64,000 bases of DNA, taken from assembly GCF_905220415.1 (NCBI RefSeq), contig NC_059563.1, positions 2,676,001-2,740,000 on the forward strand, in the 5' to 3' direction. Numbering within the stretch: position 1 is the first letter of the stretch; every line of letters starts with the position of its first letter. Source of the DNA: Colias croceus (lineage: Eukaryota > Arthropoda > Insecta > Lepidoptera > Pieridae). The notes beneath the pieces are model-generated. The model saw only the letters and a program-made list of their open reading frames with translations, searched no databases and was not told the DNA's origin. The translations under genes were made by a program, and so were the position numbers. Below, in pieces: positions 30,571-42,134 of the stretch.

Positions 30571-30625
30571 AAGGCGGCCTTATCACTTAAGATCGATCTT
30601 TTCCAGGCAACCTACTGTGTGGAGA
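30571..30625 (+). repeat. GGCGGCCT...CCAGGCAACC repeat, copy 2
   Basis: See 29705-29760. This copy retains the short hairpin AAGATCGATCTT between the two conserved blocks. Confidence 0.5.
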
Positions 30626-31280
30626 ATATATCATGATGTAAATAAATAATTAGATTAAAAGATCAATTACATTATTACAATATAATCAAAAGCAAGGACC
30701 AAACAGTTCTAAATGTAGACGACCGTGTTTACATCGATTCGAATCAAGAATGTTCAAATGCATTTACTGCTGAATCATAGCAAATAACTATAAAACCAGA
30801 GTCCATCCAAATACGAGACTAGTCGCGCATCTCAACCCGCCTCGGAAGGTTGCCAAGGATATACGATTATATAAGGAAGTTTTCGTTTGAAAAACCTTAA
30901 TATTAATTCGGGACTCGATGCAATAGTATAGCAAAATCGAGATATACGACGTTCATTTCACAATTAAATAATGAAGGAATCATTGTGCTTTAAAACCAGT
31001 GAATTTCAACAATAATTGTAATTGTAATATTGGTAAAATACAACTTGTGTGCCTTTAATCATAAAAAACTCGGTGTGCCACAAAATATCTTTCTTCAATA
31101 ATAACTCTGTACAGCACTTCAAAATCACACTTTCGTTAAAAATAATCACTTTATGTGCATTTAATTATATATTGAATTCAGTGTCCAAATAATATAATTT
31201 TATACAAAGCTGTGCTGTTCTTGATACAAATAATAAATAAGTGACCCCTAAAAACGCTTTCTAAGTAGTTTCACAAACGT

Positions 31281-31418
31281 ATCAAATATCACTTCCTACT
31301 AAAAACCGTTTATATTATAAAATCTTAACAATAAAGGTCTACGTACAGAATCAAATATCACTTCCTACTTACTAAAAAACCATACCCATTTAATACCATT
31401 TGCACACGACTTCCTACT
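31281..31418. promoter_or_regulatory. Three CTTCCTACT motifs upstream of a candidate exon
   Basis: ATCAAATATCACTTCCTACT occurs exactly at 31281-31300 and 31350-31369, and CTTCCTACT again at 31410-31418. The core CTTCC (GGAAG inverted) is an Ets-like site. A TATAAAA lies at 31434-31440. The position just before the exon at 31495 makes a regulatory role possible, but this is not shown. Confidence 0.3.
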
Positions 31419-31494
31419 TGCCTATACATTAAATATAAAATACCCAGTGTACACCGGGCATTACCGTTCCCTCCTCAGTCCTCAATCCTCACAG

Positions 31495-31620
31495 TTCTCG
31501 GGACCTCCGTGGTAAGCACACGCGCGACAGCCCCGGCATTCACCCCCGCGTCCCCCAAATCAGTAACAGTGGATTTATTAAGGAAATACCTGAAAATTGT
31601 CGAGGACAAATTTTTCCCAG
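31495..31620 (+). CDS. Candidate symmetric coding exon, unknown family
   Basis: A pyrimidine-rich tract ending in CTCACAG (to 31494) is a good acceptor and CCCAG before GTAAGTCAGC is an excellent donor. If entered in phase 1, as the exon at 20649-20730 leaves it, all 41 full codons are open. The product has a Thr/Ala/Pro-rich start (STRATAPAFTPASP) and then a likely amphipathic segment, VDLLRKYLKIVEDKFFPG. The exon is 126 nt, phase 1 at both ends, so including or skipping it keeps the frame. It is clearly more GC-rich than its flanks. It has no ATG, so it is either an internal coding exon or, alternatively, a non-coding first exon starting near 31475. I do not recognise the family. Confidence 0.5.
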
Positions 31621-32048
31621 GTAAGTCAGCTACCTATGTGTATAGTTTAATTCATGGAATATGGATTTGTGTGCTGGTTGTAGAGAAAAACGATTTGATC
31701 GATGGGCGGAGTTTTTTTATTTTAAAAGTTGTTAAAACGTGATGTTTTGATGTTGTCGGTTTAGTTCTGAAAATGTATTAGAATTATATAATAAAGAAAT
31801 AAAAATACATACCTATTTGGACAAAAAATACAGATAGATCTTTTATAACAATGCAATTTACTTCTGACAATTAAAATATATAATGAGCGTATAAAAAAAG
31901 TGTGTGAGGAAAATGCTGAATAGAAAACGGTACCAGGAAAGCATAAAGGGCAAGGAATACTATTGATTTTTCATTGTTGGGTGTGATATTAATATTTATT
32001 TATAAACAACCAATTAGAATGGAGTAACAACAAAGCACTTTCTAAATG
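31621..32048. other. Intron-like AT-rich DNA
   Basis: This follows the GTAAGT donor. No further exon-like sequence or repeat was recognised. Confidence 0.4.
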
Positions 32049-32270
32049 TAATAAAGATGAAGAGTTTGTTTGTTTGAACGCGCTAATCTCAGGAACTACT
32101 GGTCCGATTTGAACAATTACTTCACTGTTAGATTTTTAATTTGAGCCTATTTATCGAAGAAGGCTAGCCTTATTAAGTTATTATATTACACGATAAGACC
32201 AATTATTAGAGAGACCAATTATTCGCGGAGCAATGCGGGTAAAACCGCGGGGCACAGCTATTCTATTATA
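32049..32270 (+). mobile_element. Heli-B element with internal insertion, 3' end lost
   Basis: AATAAAGATGAAGAGTTTG to AAACCGCGGGGCACAGCTA. A short internal repeat, AGACCAATTATT, appears twice near 32197-32223. The terminal G of CTAG is changed. Confidence 0.7.
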
Positions 32271-33506
32271 AAAATCGATTTAAGAATTTGATTTTAATTG
32301 AGACGTTATTTTGAAAGTGTCAGAGTTATTATTAAAAGAATAATTGAAAAAGTTCTTCGCCACTAACCAAAAAAATAATTTATAACATAAATATTTTAGG
32401 CAATGCGGCTTGCGCCAAGATCCTTAATACAAATTTGTAGGACGCATGACTGCTGTTGAAATAATGAGAATAAAATAAGTATCTTTATTTCAGCAGAAAA
32501 CATACAGTTAGCGTTTAATAATACATAGAAATGCTATATCTTATTGTTTAAAATACAATTTTAACTTTAACTCTAAGCAAATCAAAATAATATAATAATA
32601 TGTGTTTTTATACGTAGTTCTATATATTATGAAAGAAAGACATGTTAACACAATTTGTAAATCAAGAATGGCTTAACAGATTTTGATGATATTTGGATTT
32701 TTGATATCACCAATTAAAAATGTATAAAAAGCGTCTACTCATGCGTAGTCAGAGCCACCAACTAGTTTTCAATAAAAATACGTTTGCGGTATAAAATAAA
32801 TTTGAAATAAAAGAACTTTACCATACCAACATGAATGAGTGTGAATTTATTAATGTGACCTTATACTGATGTTAATGTAGGTCAATTAGCAATCACTTGT
32901 TAAATATAAAGAAGTCGAGTATAAGATCGAGAATGTATTGAGGTCTTAGATTAATTTTTATGCTTATATTATATTGAAAAACAGTTAAGTTTTTAAAAGA
33001 TATAGTTTTGAGATTATTTTTTGGTTATTATAATCGAAGTTTTAAATAATTACATACTAGGATTTCCAGAGGTTAAAATTAGACCAAAGTCGACAGAAAG
33101 TGTACAATATTAATTTATAGTCCCACTGCAGGAACCACGATAAGATATTCTATCTATTTATTAGAATTAATGTGTTTTATAAAATAAACGATTTTCATTG
33201 CGATACGAGAAAGATATATCTATTCTTAAAATGTTATTATAATCAAAGTTATGTTCTAGTAAACCGTTCAGTTCGTATTATTATTTATTCAAAACGAGAT
33301 ATTGTTTATTAGCGACATCGATATTTATCGGAATAACTGACGAACAACTTCAATGGTCGAATAAAAGTTGAATAAAGATTAAATGATAAAAAAATAAAAT
33401 TAAAACGATAATATCTTATAGTAATAATTCTTCTTAAACCAGCATACCTGTTCACAAATCAGATATCGTGTTCCTCTATATGTAGTATCCACTATAAAGT
33501 ACTATA
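32271..33506. other. AT-rich non-coding DNA
   Basis: No gene or named repeat was recognised. Confidence 0.4.
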
Positions 33507-33676
33507 TCACTACATAGTATAAAACAAAGTCGCTTTCTGTGTCCCTATGTCCCTTTGTATGCTTAAATCTTTAAAACTACGCAACGGATTTTGATGCGGT
33601 CTTTTTTAACAGATAGAGTGATTCAAGAGGAAGGTTTTAGTATACAATTTATAAGGTTTTATACAAAGCGAGCTAG
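33507..33676 (+). mobile_element. Heli-A element lacking its 3' hairpin
   Basis: It is complete from TCACTACATAGTATAAAACA to TTTATACAAAGCG, then jumps directly to AGCTAG at 33676. The usual hairpin GGCGAAGCCGCGGGCGG is precisely missing. Confidence 0.8.
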
Positions 33677-34778
33677 TTTATATCTAAAAATAAAACATAA
33701 TAAATAGAACCGACCCACGCCCAAATCTCATTAAAACTTGCAACGATAGTTGTTGCTAAAGGTCAAGCATTACCTTTTCACAGGTGGGCTCTTCAATCAA
33801 ATGTAATGTCAAACGAATCTAATCTTGTTCTATGATATATTATTTAGTTTCATGAATCTGTTATGTTCAAAAGGGGAAAAGGAAAATCGCGATATGGCTC
33901 TTGCTGAAATTTGCGGTTAATAAAATATATTTACTTACTATGAAAAATCGATTAATTAAAGGTACGATAAGGTATTATATTATATGTGTAATATGTTGGT
34001 TAAAAGGTTAACTGAAGTAGGTAGGTTGAATGTTTAACTATTTGGTTATAATAATTCAGTGTCATCACATTTATCGAGATTCCTTTATCTTTATATACAA
34101 AATTGTTACCATATTAAAGAAGCAATTGCTTATATACAATTATTCAGTTTTGATCTTTTTGGCTTTTCATGTAGTATTCATTTTCATTGTACTCTTTCTT
34201 ATAATATTTTTTGTAATAATACAATCTAATGAAATAGATAAATTCTTAAAACTACTCTATGTGTAGTTATCGTTTAAGATTATGTTTTCATAGACAAAAT
34301 GCTCACATTAGAGAAGTGCTTTATGCCGGTTGGGCGAAGCTAGAGATGAAAACATGGATTTTCAGGAAAAATTTAACAAAAAATTTTGGACGTAATTTTG
34401 TTGTTGAAGTATTTTTTACGTGATCAGTGTACGCAAAACTACAAGTCCCTTCGCGCTAAGTATACCAAATACCAATAGTGGGACACACTGTATACAGATT
34501 ACTCGAAGCACATTTGCATTACACAAGCGGAGCCGCAGGGAAAAACTTGTTTACCATAACTACTATTACCTAATATTTACCCAAGCAAACAGGGTTGCAT
34601 AATTAATTCAGTTATATTATACACAACCCCATACCTATAACCCTAGTAGGGTAATAACTTACTAAGTACAAATATAAACAGGGTTCTACACTTAATTATT
34701 TCTAACCTACTTAACTACTAAGCTTTTGCTTTGATCGATTTGGATAAAAATATAACGTTAGTTTATAAATATCAAAGA
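33677..34778. other. AT-rich non-coding DNA
   Basis: No gene is supported. A hydrophobic 78-codon frame at 34030-34266 reflects T-rich sequence. ACAAGCGGAGCCGCAGGG near 34520 resembles an isolated Helitron-like hairpin. Confidence 0.35.
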
Positions 34779-34979
34779 GCCTGCGGTTTCTGTACCTCGC
34801 GTTGCTCCGCTCCTGTTGGTCTTAGCGTGATTATATAATATAGCCTACCTATTATATAGGCTTCCTCGATAAATGGCTATCTAACACCGAATGAATTTTT
34901 CAAATTGGACCAGTAGTTCCTGAGATTAGCGCGTTCAAACATACAAACAAGCTCTTCGGCTTTATAATATCAGTATAGA
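34779..34979 (-). mobile_element. Heli-B element, minus strand
   Basis: TTGCTCCGCTCCTGTTGGTC, GATTAGCGCGTTCAAACATA and the 5' end TAATATCAGTATAGA at 34979. CTAG is not retained. Confidence 0.7.
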
Positions 34980-35652
34980 TTGAGATGTATTACCTTATAA
35001 GTTTTAAGATAGTAACTAGGATTTTAACTTGAATATATCTGGTAATTAATTAAATAGGCCTTCATCATTCGTCTAAATGTGAAAGTTTATCAAAAATTAA
35101 ACAGCCTTTTATATAGATAAACAACGTTTCTGCAAAATTTCGCGTTTATAATTTTGTAATAGCAAGTACCTGCTTGTGTTACATTGATAATTGAATATAA
35201 TTTCTTATCATTTATTATCAACAAAATTGTAATAAAGAAAAAGAAGAGTATTTCTTTATTTTCTATAAATATTATGTTTACAATTATATAATAATTAGGA
35301 CTCAATTGAACTGCACGAACGTAAAAAAATCTACTCAAGCACAGATAATATAATTTCATAGTACCTACTCACTACTCAAGTTAAGCATATTTTCATAATC
35401 GTAATATCAATTTAATTTTACACCTTATATCAAATGCTATAACAGAATATCAATACAACATACCTTAAGGAAATTCATTTCCTCACACGTAAAGGGAAAA
35501 CAAGTTAAATTTACTTCGATACATAGTAAATAGATATCGATTTGTAAGGGAATGGAAAAAGTTCTTGGCAATACGTGACTCATTTCTTGACATGTCTTTT
35601 TTATCTTTTGATATTGTCTTTTGGTTCTTATATAATGTAAAATATAAAGGTA
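34980..35652. other. AT-rich non-coding DNA
   Basis: No gene or named repeat was recognised. An 89-codon minus-strand frame (35090-35359) is Tyr, Ile and Phe-rich and is treated as chance. Confidence 0.4.
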
Positions 35653-35889
35653 CTAGGTTTCCGCCCGCGGCTTCGCCCGCGCAGTCAAAGAAAAACCCGC
35701 ATAGTTCGCGTTCCCGTGGGATTTCCGGGATTGCGTCATTTTCTCGGGATAATAAGTAGCCTATGTCCTTTCTCGGGTATCAAAATATCTCCATACCAAA
35801 TTTCATGAAAATTGGTTCAGTAGTTTAGGCGTGATTGAGTAACAGACAGACAGACACAGTTACTTTCTCATTTATAATATTAGTATAGA
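35653..35889 (-). mobile_element. Heli-D element, full length, minus strand
   Basis: CTAGGTTTCCGCCCGCGGCT to TATAATATTAGTATAGA (35889). TTTCCGGGATTGCGTCATTT is shared with the copy at 48263-48499. Confidence 0.8.
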
Positions 35890-36161
35890 TTCTATTGATA
35901 AACGTTATTCAATGCGTTTCAATGAACCTAAGCAATGGACACTCGCGCTCGTAGGTACTCTATATAAAATATTTTTAATGCAATCGCGGATTTTCTCAAC
36001 AAAATAATAAAATTACAAATTTAATTTTACTAAAAACTATATGAAATGCGTGGCTAACATTTTTTCTCGCAGTCGGATGTATTTCGAAACAAATAGCTTT
36101 CTTTTAAATAGACCATTATTTGAACTCTATACCACGTGCTAAATCTGTTTCATAAATTTAA

Positions 36162-36345
36162 CTAGCTTACCGCCCGCGGCTTCGCCCGATTTGTCTAAAT
36201 CCAAATAAATTATATACAAAAACCTTCCTCTTTTCTCTATCTATTAAAAAAACCGCATCAAAATCCGTTGCGTAGTTTTAAGGATTTAAGCATACAAAGG
36301 GGCATAGGGACAGAGAAAGCGACTTTGTTTTATACTATGTAGTGA
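36162..36345 (-). mobile_element. Heli-A element, full length, minus strand
   Basis: CTAGCTTACCGCCCGCGGCT to GTTTTATACTATGTAGTGA (36345). Confidence 0.8.
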
Positions 36346-36982
36346 TAAATACGCCTTTATTAAAAAATGATGATGAGCGGCCAACATCAAACGCTATATA
36401 TGTTACGCTACGTATTATGAAGCATATAATTTGTTATTTTGTGTGAAAAAAGAAAGTGCTTGATGAGCGAGTTTAGAGATGAGCGAGATGGCTAAAGATA
36501 AATCGATAAAAATTGTCTGTTGGAAAATGTTATGCTTGTTTTGTATTTTCTAAATCTTGTTTCTAAATTGTGTTTCTCATAGTTAAGTTCAAAATTTACG
36601 AGCAAGAAAATAACAATTCACAAGAAGCATTTTTACAGTAACAACACATTTTTTAAACGTTTTCATTTTACTTTACGTCGGCTACTGTGATACCTATTTT
36701 ATGTAAATTAAGTGCCGGGAATAGTAACCTCAGATGTTTATACTCATATTAAATGCGGAACAAGGCTTTACATTTCTTATTAGGAAATATAGTGTATATT
36801 ACAAGATTTTTCTTGAAATTAAACTGTGTAAGAAAATATTCTCTGTACGATGTTAGTTAATTTGCTTTTGCTCGCGTGGTTCTCGTATATAACGTAAGCT
36901 TTTAAGATTTATTAATGTACTGTGAATAACTATGATTTTCAATTTAGTATAGGTAGCAAGAAAATTCCTCTATAAAAATGAA
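36346..36982. other. AT-rich non-coding DNA
   Basis: No gene or named repeat was recognised. Confidence 0.4.
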
Positions 36983-37191
36983 TAGCCGCTTACCGCCCGC
37001 GGCTTCGCCCGCTTTATCTAAAACCTAAATAATATATAATAATTATATACTAAAACTTTCCTCTTGAATCAATCTATCTATTAAAAAAAACCTTATCAAA
37101 ATCCGTTGCGTAGTTTTAAAGATTTAAGCATACAAAGGAACAGAGAAAGCGACTTTGTTTTATAATATAAAATTTATATACTATGTAGTGA
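36983..37191 (-). mobile_element. Heli-A element, minus strand, 3' CTAG mutated
   Basis: TAGCCGCTTACCGCCCGCGG at the 3' end and ACTATGTAGTGA at the 5' end (37191). Short AT insertions lie in the middle and near the 5' end. Confidence 0.75.
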
Positions 37192-37989
37192 TGATGATGA
37201 TGTAGTTAGGTAATTGCTATTTCCATAACCCATAAATGAATCACTTCTGTATTAAATTGTAAAGTCTTTGATACCATAGAATTTGTTTAGAAACTAACTT
37301 CGTAAGTAACATAAATGTAAACGAAAAAATGTAAACATTCAGTAGGTACGCAATTTTATTCGTTTTGCCTTTTAATAAAATATTGAACATCGATAAATAT
37401 TAATCATGATACATTTGGGATAAAAAGATGATATCATGATCGTTTTTAAATCCAATTTTATCCAGAATATCAAATGAAATCGAAGATATTTATAAAGTTT
37501 ATTTCCTTCGCCTCGAATGTTCATGTTTACTTCGAGGAATAAATTAACGCGTTCTAAGAATACGGTATTGATGGTAGATAGGTATTATTTGTTTAGAATA
37601 TATGAGTATTATAGAATATATTATGCTTGTATAATTATTTAGGTCTTAACTTTAGTATATTTATATATTTTTTTTAATGAGGTTGTTTTTCTGTTTATTA
37701 TTTTAACCTATCTTACTAAGCACAGTATAACCATATTGTAATTTTGTATTATTTTTAAGCAAAGAGGTTTGATTATGAAAACGTTATCTGGATAGTAAAT
37801 GTCCTGTTATTAACTAACTAATGTTTGCATAATGCGGTATATTACTGCAATTAATTGCCTTTACAATTATATACAAATACACATTAAAATAGATAGATCT
37901 CTTTAATCTACATAATATAATAGATCTTGTCTGTTTTACTTTCTGAGTTTTGTCCATTATTTTCTAAACATACCTACTTATAGTTAATA
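37192..37989. other. AT-rich non-coding DNA
   Basis: No gene or named repeat was recognised. Confidence 0.4.
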
Positions 37990-38169
37990 CTAGCTGCGCT
38001 CCGCGGATTTACCCGCAGTGTTCCGCTGCTATTGGTCTTAGCGAGATGATAGCCTTTCTCGATAAATGGGCTATCTAACACCGAAATAATTTTTCAAATC
38101 GGACCGGTAGTTCCCGAGATTAGCGCATTCAAACAAACAAACTCTTCACCTTTATAATATTAGTATAAA
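37990..38169 (-). mobile_element. Heli-B element, minus strand
   Basis: CTAGCTGCGCTCCGCGGATT to CTTTATAATATTAGTATAAA. The middle is shortened around the TATAGCC block. Confidence 0.75.
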
Positions 38170-38745
38170 TATCTACGTATAAAATGTTTGTCAAATCTCA
38201 TAGCAAATACAACGAAAAAATAAGTCGCAAATAATTTAAGATATCGCAGTAGAATTCATCATCCAAACCAAATGAACCGAATTTTAAATCTAATTACGTA
38301 CAAAATATATCTTGCCCCAAATAAAATAAGCCAAGGAGACTTGAATATATTTTTGGCACACAGAGAAACCCTGTTGTAACCCAATTTCTAGCGAGTTTTT
38401 TCTCTTGACATACATTTTAGGCTAAAAGTTATAGAAATAGTCAACAGACTGAAGATATATTGTTCACAATAAGACGAAGAAACTGAAATAAAATAATTAT
38501 GAATTTAATTGATTTCGTTTCGATATTATTTGCATTTAAATCATCATTTTTAAAATTACTCTAAGAGTTTGGTTAGGTGCTTACCCATGCACTGTACATA
38601 AAGTATTGAAATTAATATATTGAACGGTCTTTTAAAATAATTATTCTGTTTCATTTATATTAAACAAATTTGATAAGCCATATCTTACTTACATTACTTA
38701 TATCATGGCAAATATAATAAACAATTAATCACCAAGAATACAAAG

Positions 38746-38796
38746 TATATATAAGTTATACATATATATAAGTTATACATATATATAAGTTATACA
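38746..38796 (+). repeat. Short tandem repeat, about three units of 17-18 bp
   Basis: TATATATAAGTTATACA is repeated in direct succession three times, the first unit slightly short. Confidence 0.85.
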
Positions 38797-39369
38797 AGTA
38801 AACATAGTTTTTATTGAATTGAAAAAAAAAATTACCTATATTATCCCGTAGAAATATGAAGCCCTTTCACACCTGTTTCACTGATCAATGTTTACGGACA
38901 ACTTAGCAAACAGCCCTTACACGGTATATTTTTATTTACCTGTCCATTATTTCAAACCTACGATACTAATGTATATAACCAGTGTATTAAGGAGAGTACT
39001 ATACTTGGATATAAAATAGGATAGCGAATAAAATGATAATAATAAAAGTTACGGATATTAATACTCAAACTCAAACTCAATACATTTTCGTACAATACGT
39101 GTAAAATATGTACTTGATGTTTGGGTATTCAGAATATGGTCAAATTATTGGAGCCCAAAATCTTATCTATGATATTTTCTATACATCTAATTCTTATCAA
39201 TAAATTCAATACAACAATACGTAAGACGAAGTCGTCCTTTCAGTACCACGATGCTATATTTTAGATTTTTTTTAGTTTGGAATTTTTATACTTAAGATGT
39301 ACTTAAGCGATTATTACATATTATGTAATAGACCGTACGGTTAGAATAAATGATTTCTTCCTTTTTAAA
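38797..39369. other. AT-rich non-coding DNA
   Basis: ACTCAAACTCAAACTCAATA at about 39062 resembles an isolated reversed LINE tail. Nothing else is recognised. Confidence 0.35.
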
Positions 39370-39567
39370 TCTATACTAATATTATAAAGCTGAAGAGTTT
39401 GCTTGTTTGAACGCGCTAATCTCAGGAACTACTGGTCCGATTTGAAAAATTATTTCGGTGTTAGCCCATTCATCGAGGAAGGATATTAGGCTATATGTAT
39501 ATTATTATCATGACGCTAAGACCAACAGGGGCCGAGCCACGCGGGTGAAACCGAGGAGCGCAGTTAG
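39370..39567 (+). mobile_element. Heli-B element, 3' CTAG changed to TTAG
   Basis: TCTATACTAATATTATAAAG to ACCGAGGAGCGCAGTTAG (39567). The GTTAGCCCATTCATC part has lost a few bases (normally GTTAGATAGCCC). Confidence 0.8.
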
Positions 39568-40190
39568 TATATCTATAAAGGAAAATATTCACCGTTTTGC
39601 AAGCCTTTGTTACCGAGCGTAAATACATCTAACAATGACTTCAGAGAAAATATTAACGGTCCCCTTTTAATTACGTTCAACTCATTTGAACCATCCATCA
39701 AACCTTCATTATCCGATGCTTAAAGTTTCAATGCATTACTTCCCTTAATTTAGACCCTCCAAAGGGACCTTGGAAGAAATCGACTCGATCGTGTTTACTA
39801 AGGAAAAAGTATGATTTATTAACTTCGCAAGTTGGACTTTTATTAGAGAAATTGCGAAGAATGCCGGGTACGGTATTTTCCGTTTTCCCCGATGCCAAAC
39901 AATAAATGAGGAGTGGACAAAAAATTTCATTTATTACCGTTTTTACGTAGGTTGACACTTTACGTACCTCCCTTTATATATTTCTTTTGAATACACAGCA
40001 CCTTATGAGTGACAAAGCCGTTTGTGCTGATTCTTAAGATTTTTTGGTAATACGTATTACAATAAAGAATTCAAAGAAAGACAGAAATAAAATCAATTGT
40101 ATTCAAAATCTATAAAACACGTGTATTAATAATAATGAAGAATAATGTATTTCGGATTACATTTTATACAGTCAAACGTAAATAACTAAA
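39568..40190. other. Higher-complexity non-coding stretch
   Basis: From about 39590 to 39960 the sequence is less AT-biased than nearby DNA and not recognisably repetitive. Minus-strand frames of 61-76 codons overlap there in two registers, which argues against coding. It could be a conserved regulatory element, but nothing in the sequence proves it. Confidence 0.3.
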
Positions 40191-40194
40191 TAGC

Positions 40195-40412
40195 TACAAG
40201 CTTTTCGACCGCGATTTTAACCGCGTGGTCAAAGGAAATTTACTGGTTGGATGTTTTCCTTGATAAAATGTAAAAATGTAATATAAAATATAACCTAGTA
40301 ATTCTCTAGCTTCGTATCCATCTCCAGAAACTAAAAATATATCATAAAAAAAACATTGCGACGTTAAAGAAAGACAAACAAACAAACTTTTGCCTTTACA
40401 ATTTTAGTAAGA
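40195..40412 (-). mobile_element. Strongly decayed Helitron-like copy
   Basis: TTTTCGACCGCGATTTTAAC near a former 3' end and ACAAACAAACTTTTGCCTTT with TTTTAGTAAGATT near a former 5' end suggest an old member of the Heli-C group. Confidence 0.4.
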
Positions 40413-40830
40413 TTTGATCACACAATCACTTAGAAATATCTGTGCTTTTTCAACTGCTTTACTACATTACTTGGTTTAAAACCTTCTCGAGTCACGAAGA
40501 ACTATTGTCCGCAATCTAGCACATATAATAAGTGCTTAGAACGTCATATTAGATCCTGTAATGTAACTACAGGCTAATTAATGCCTAGACGCACTAATCT
40601 CATGAGCTAGCCCAGTAAATTCCACCTAATGCTGAACATCAAGCATTACATCGTTTTTGGGATTAACGTCACTAATTCATTCTTGTTAGAGACTAGAATT
40701 GTGTGCCATGATTTATTGGATACTATAATGTAGTAGATGGGCAATTTGAAATGGATAATTAGAGGCTTAAAACTGTTCTAGATTACAAAAAAGGGAAAGT
40801 AAAATAAAAATGTATGTTTTTAGTTACATG

Positions 40831-41018
40831 TCTTTACTAATATTATAAAGCTGAAGAGTTGTTTGTTTGAACGCGCTAATCTCAGGCAATACTGGTCTGA
40901 TTTGAAAAATTCTTTCTGTGTTAGATAGCCCATTTATCGAGGAAGGCATATATTATTATCATCACGCTAAGACCAACAGGAGCGGAGAAACACGAGTAAA
41001 TTCGCGACGCACAGCTAG
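40831..41018 (+). mobile_element. Heli-B element, full length
   Basis: TCTTTACTAATATTATAAAG to GCGACGCACAGCTAG (41018), with G rather than T following. Confidence 0.8.
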
Positions 41019-41066
41019 TGTTAAACGTGAATAACGTATCTGTGAACTGGTGATACCTATACTTAA

Positions 41067-41235
41067 CTAGCGGTCCGCCCCGGCTTCGCCCGTGGTACAT
41101 ATTAACGTTTTCTCTACATAAGAACCATCCTCGTACTTCAAGGAATATAATAAAAAAAGAATTATCGAAATCGGTTCAGCCGTTCTCGAGTTATGGAATT
41201 ACAACGAAAAGTGGCATTGATTTTTATATATTAGA
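41067..41235 (-). mobile_element. Heli-E element, full length, minus strand
   Basis: CTAGCGGTCCGCCCCGGCTT to TTTTTATATATTAGA (41235), 169 bp, with the A/T insertion context on both sides. By eye it is identical along its whole length to the plus-strand copy at 41959-42127. Confidence 0.85.
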
Positions 41236-41958
41236 TTTTCAAACAATTTTCATTACTTTATGTGGTTATCCGTTACCAAATAAAAATCAAAACTGTCTTC
41301 TTACCTCTATTGGATATCTCTTATAGTGCACATTTTTCTCCAGTGTAGCATATAAATGAGACGAGATTTTATCCAGGTATAGCCATTTTCATACTAAAGT
41401 TTTCCATATTGACACAATAAAGAGCTAAAAAGGAAAATCTAGGGATATAGTAAACATACGATGATAAATCGATAAATATTAAGTACATATACCTATTTGA
41501 TAGCAATTAATTCATTTAAATATAATAATTTATAAAAGTATAAGCGTACTTATTTTTGTATCTAATATATTTATAGTAGGTATTTATTAGATTCATAACT
41601 AACATTTAATTCTTATATCAAAATCTGCACAATCCGTTTGTTTTGCAAACAAAACAAAGAAAAAAAGACGACTAATTTCAATAAATGTTACCTTAATCGA
41701 TAAACGAACAGTAAATCGACTTCAAGGTTGGTCTTTTAATTTAGAAACAACGTATTCTCCTTTATTAAGACAGCCACAAATGGTAATTAAACACTGGAAT
41801 AGTCTTTAATTATTTTCCTAGTGCCTTTTTTAAATTACAAAGGAGAAACTAGTTCTCTTTTTTTCTTTTTAGTGATCTGTTTACTATACACATTCTTATT
41901 TCTGGAATTCTAAAGCTTCATAAAAATATAATCTGTACTATTATTACTTATCTTCTCT
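41236..41958. other. AT-rich spacer between two inverted Heli-E copies
   Basis: No gene or named repeat was recognised. The span forms the loop of a 169-bp inverted repeat. Confidence 0.45.
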
Positions 41959-42127
41959 TCTAATATATAAAAATCAATGCCACTTTTCGTTGTAATTCCA
42001 TAACTCGAGAACGGCTGAACCGATTTCGATAATTCTTTTTTTATTATATTCCTTGAAGTACGAGGATGGTTCTTATGTAGAGAAAACGTTAATATGTACC
42101 ACGGGCGAAGCCGGGGCGGACCGCTAG
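41959..42127 (+). mobile_element. Heli-E element, full length, plus strand
   Basis: TCTAATATATAAAAATCAAT to CGGGGCGGACCGCTAG (42127), 169 bp, T following. The body contains AACGGCTGAACCGATTTCGA. Confidence 0.85.
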
Positions 42128-42134
42128 TTATTTA

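Noticed and set aside
31434..31477. TATAAAA plus TCAGT as a canonical promoter for the exon at 31495
   Set aside because: The spacing of about 43 bp is larger than the usual distance of about 30, and the splice-acceptor reading fits at least as well.
34030..34266. 78-codon frame resembling a membrane protein
   Set aside because: Hydrophobicity comes from T-rich codons in AT-rich DNA. No start context, neighbours or conserved motif.
39728..39958. Minus-strand frames of 61 and 76 codons
   Set aside because: They overlap in two registers and match no known protein. The stretch is better described as higher-complexity non-coding DNA.
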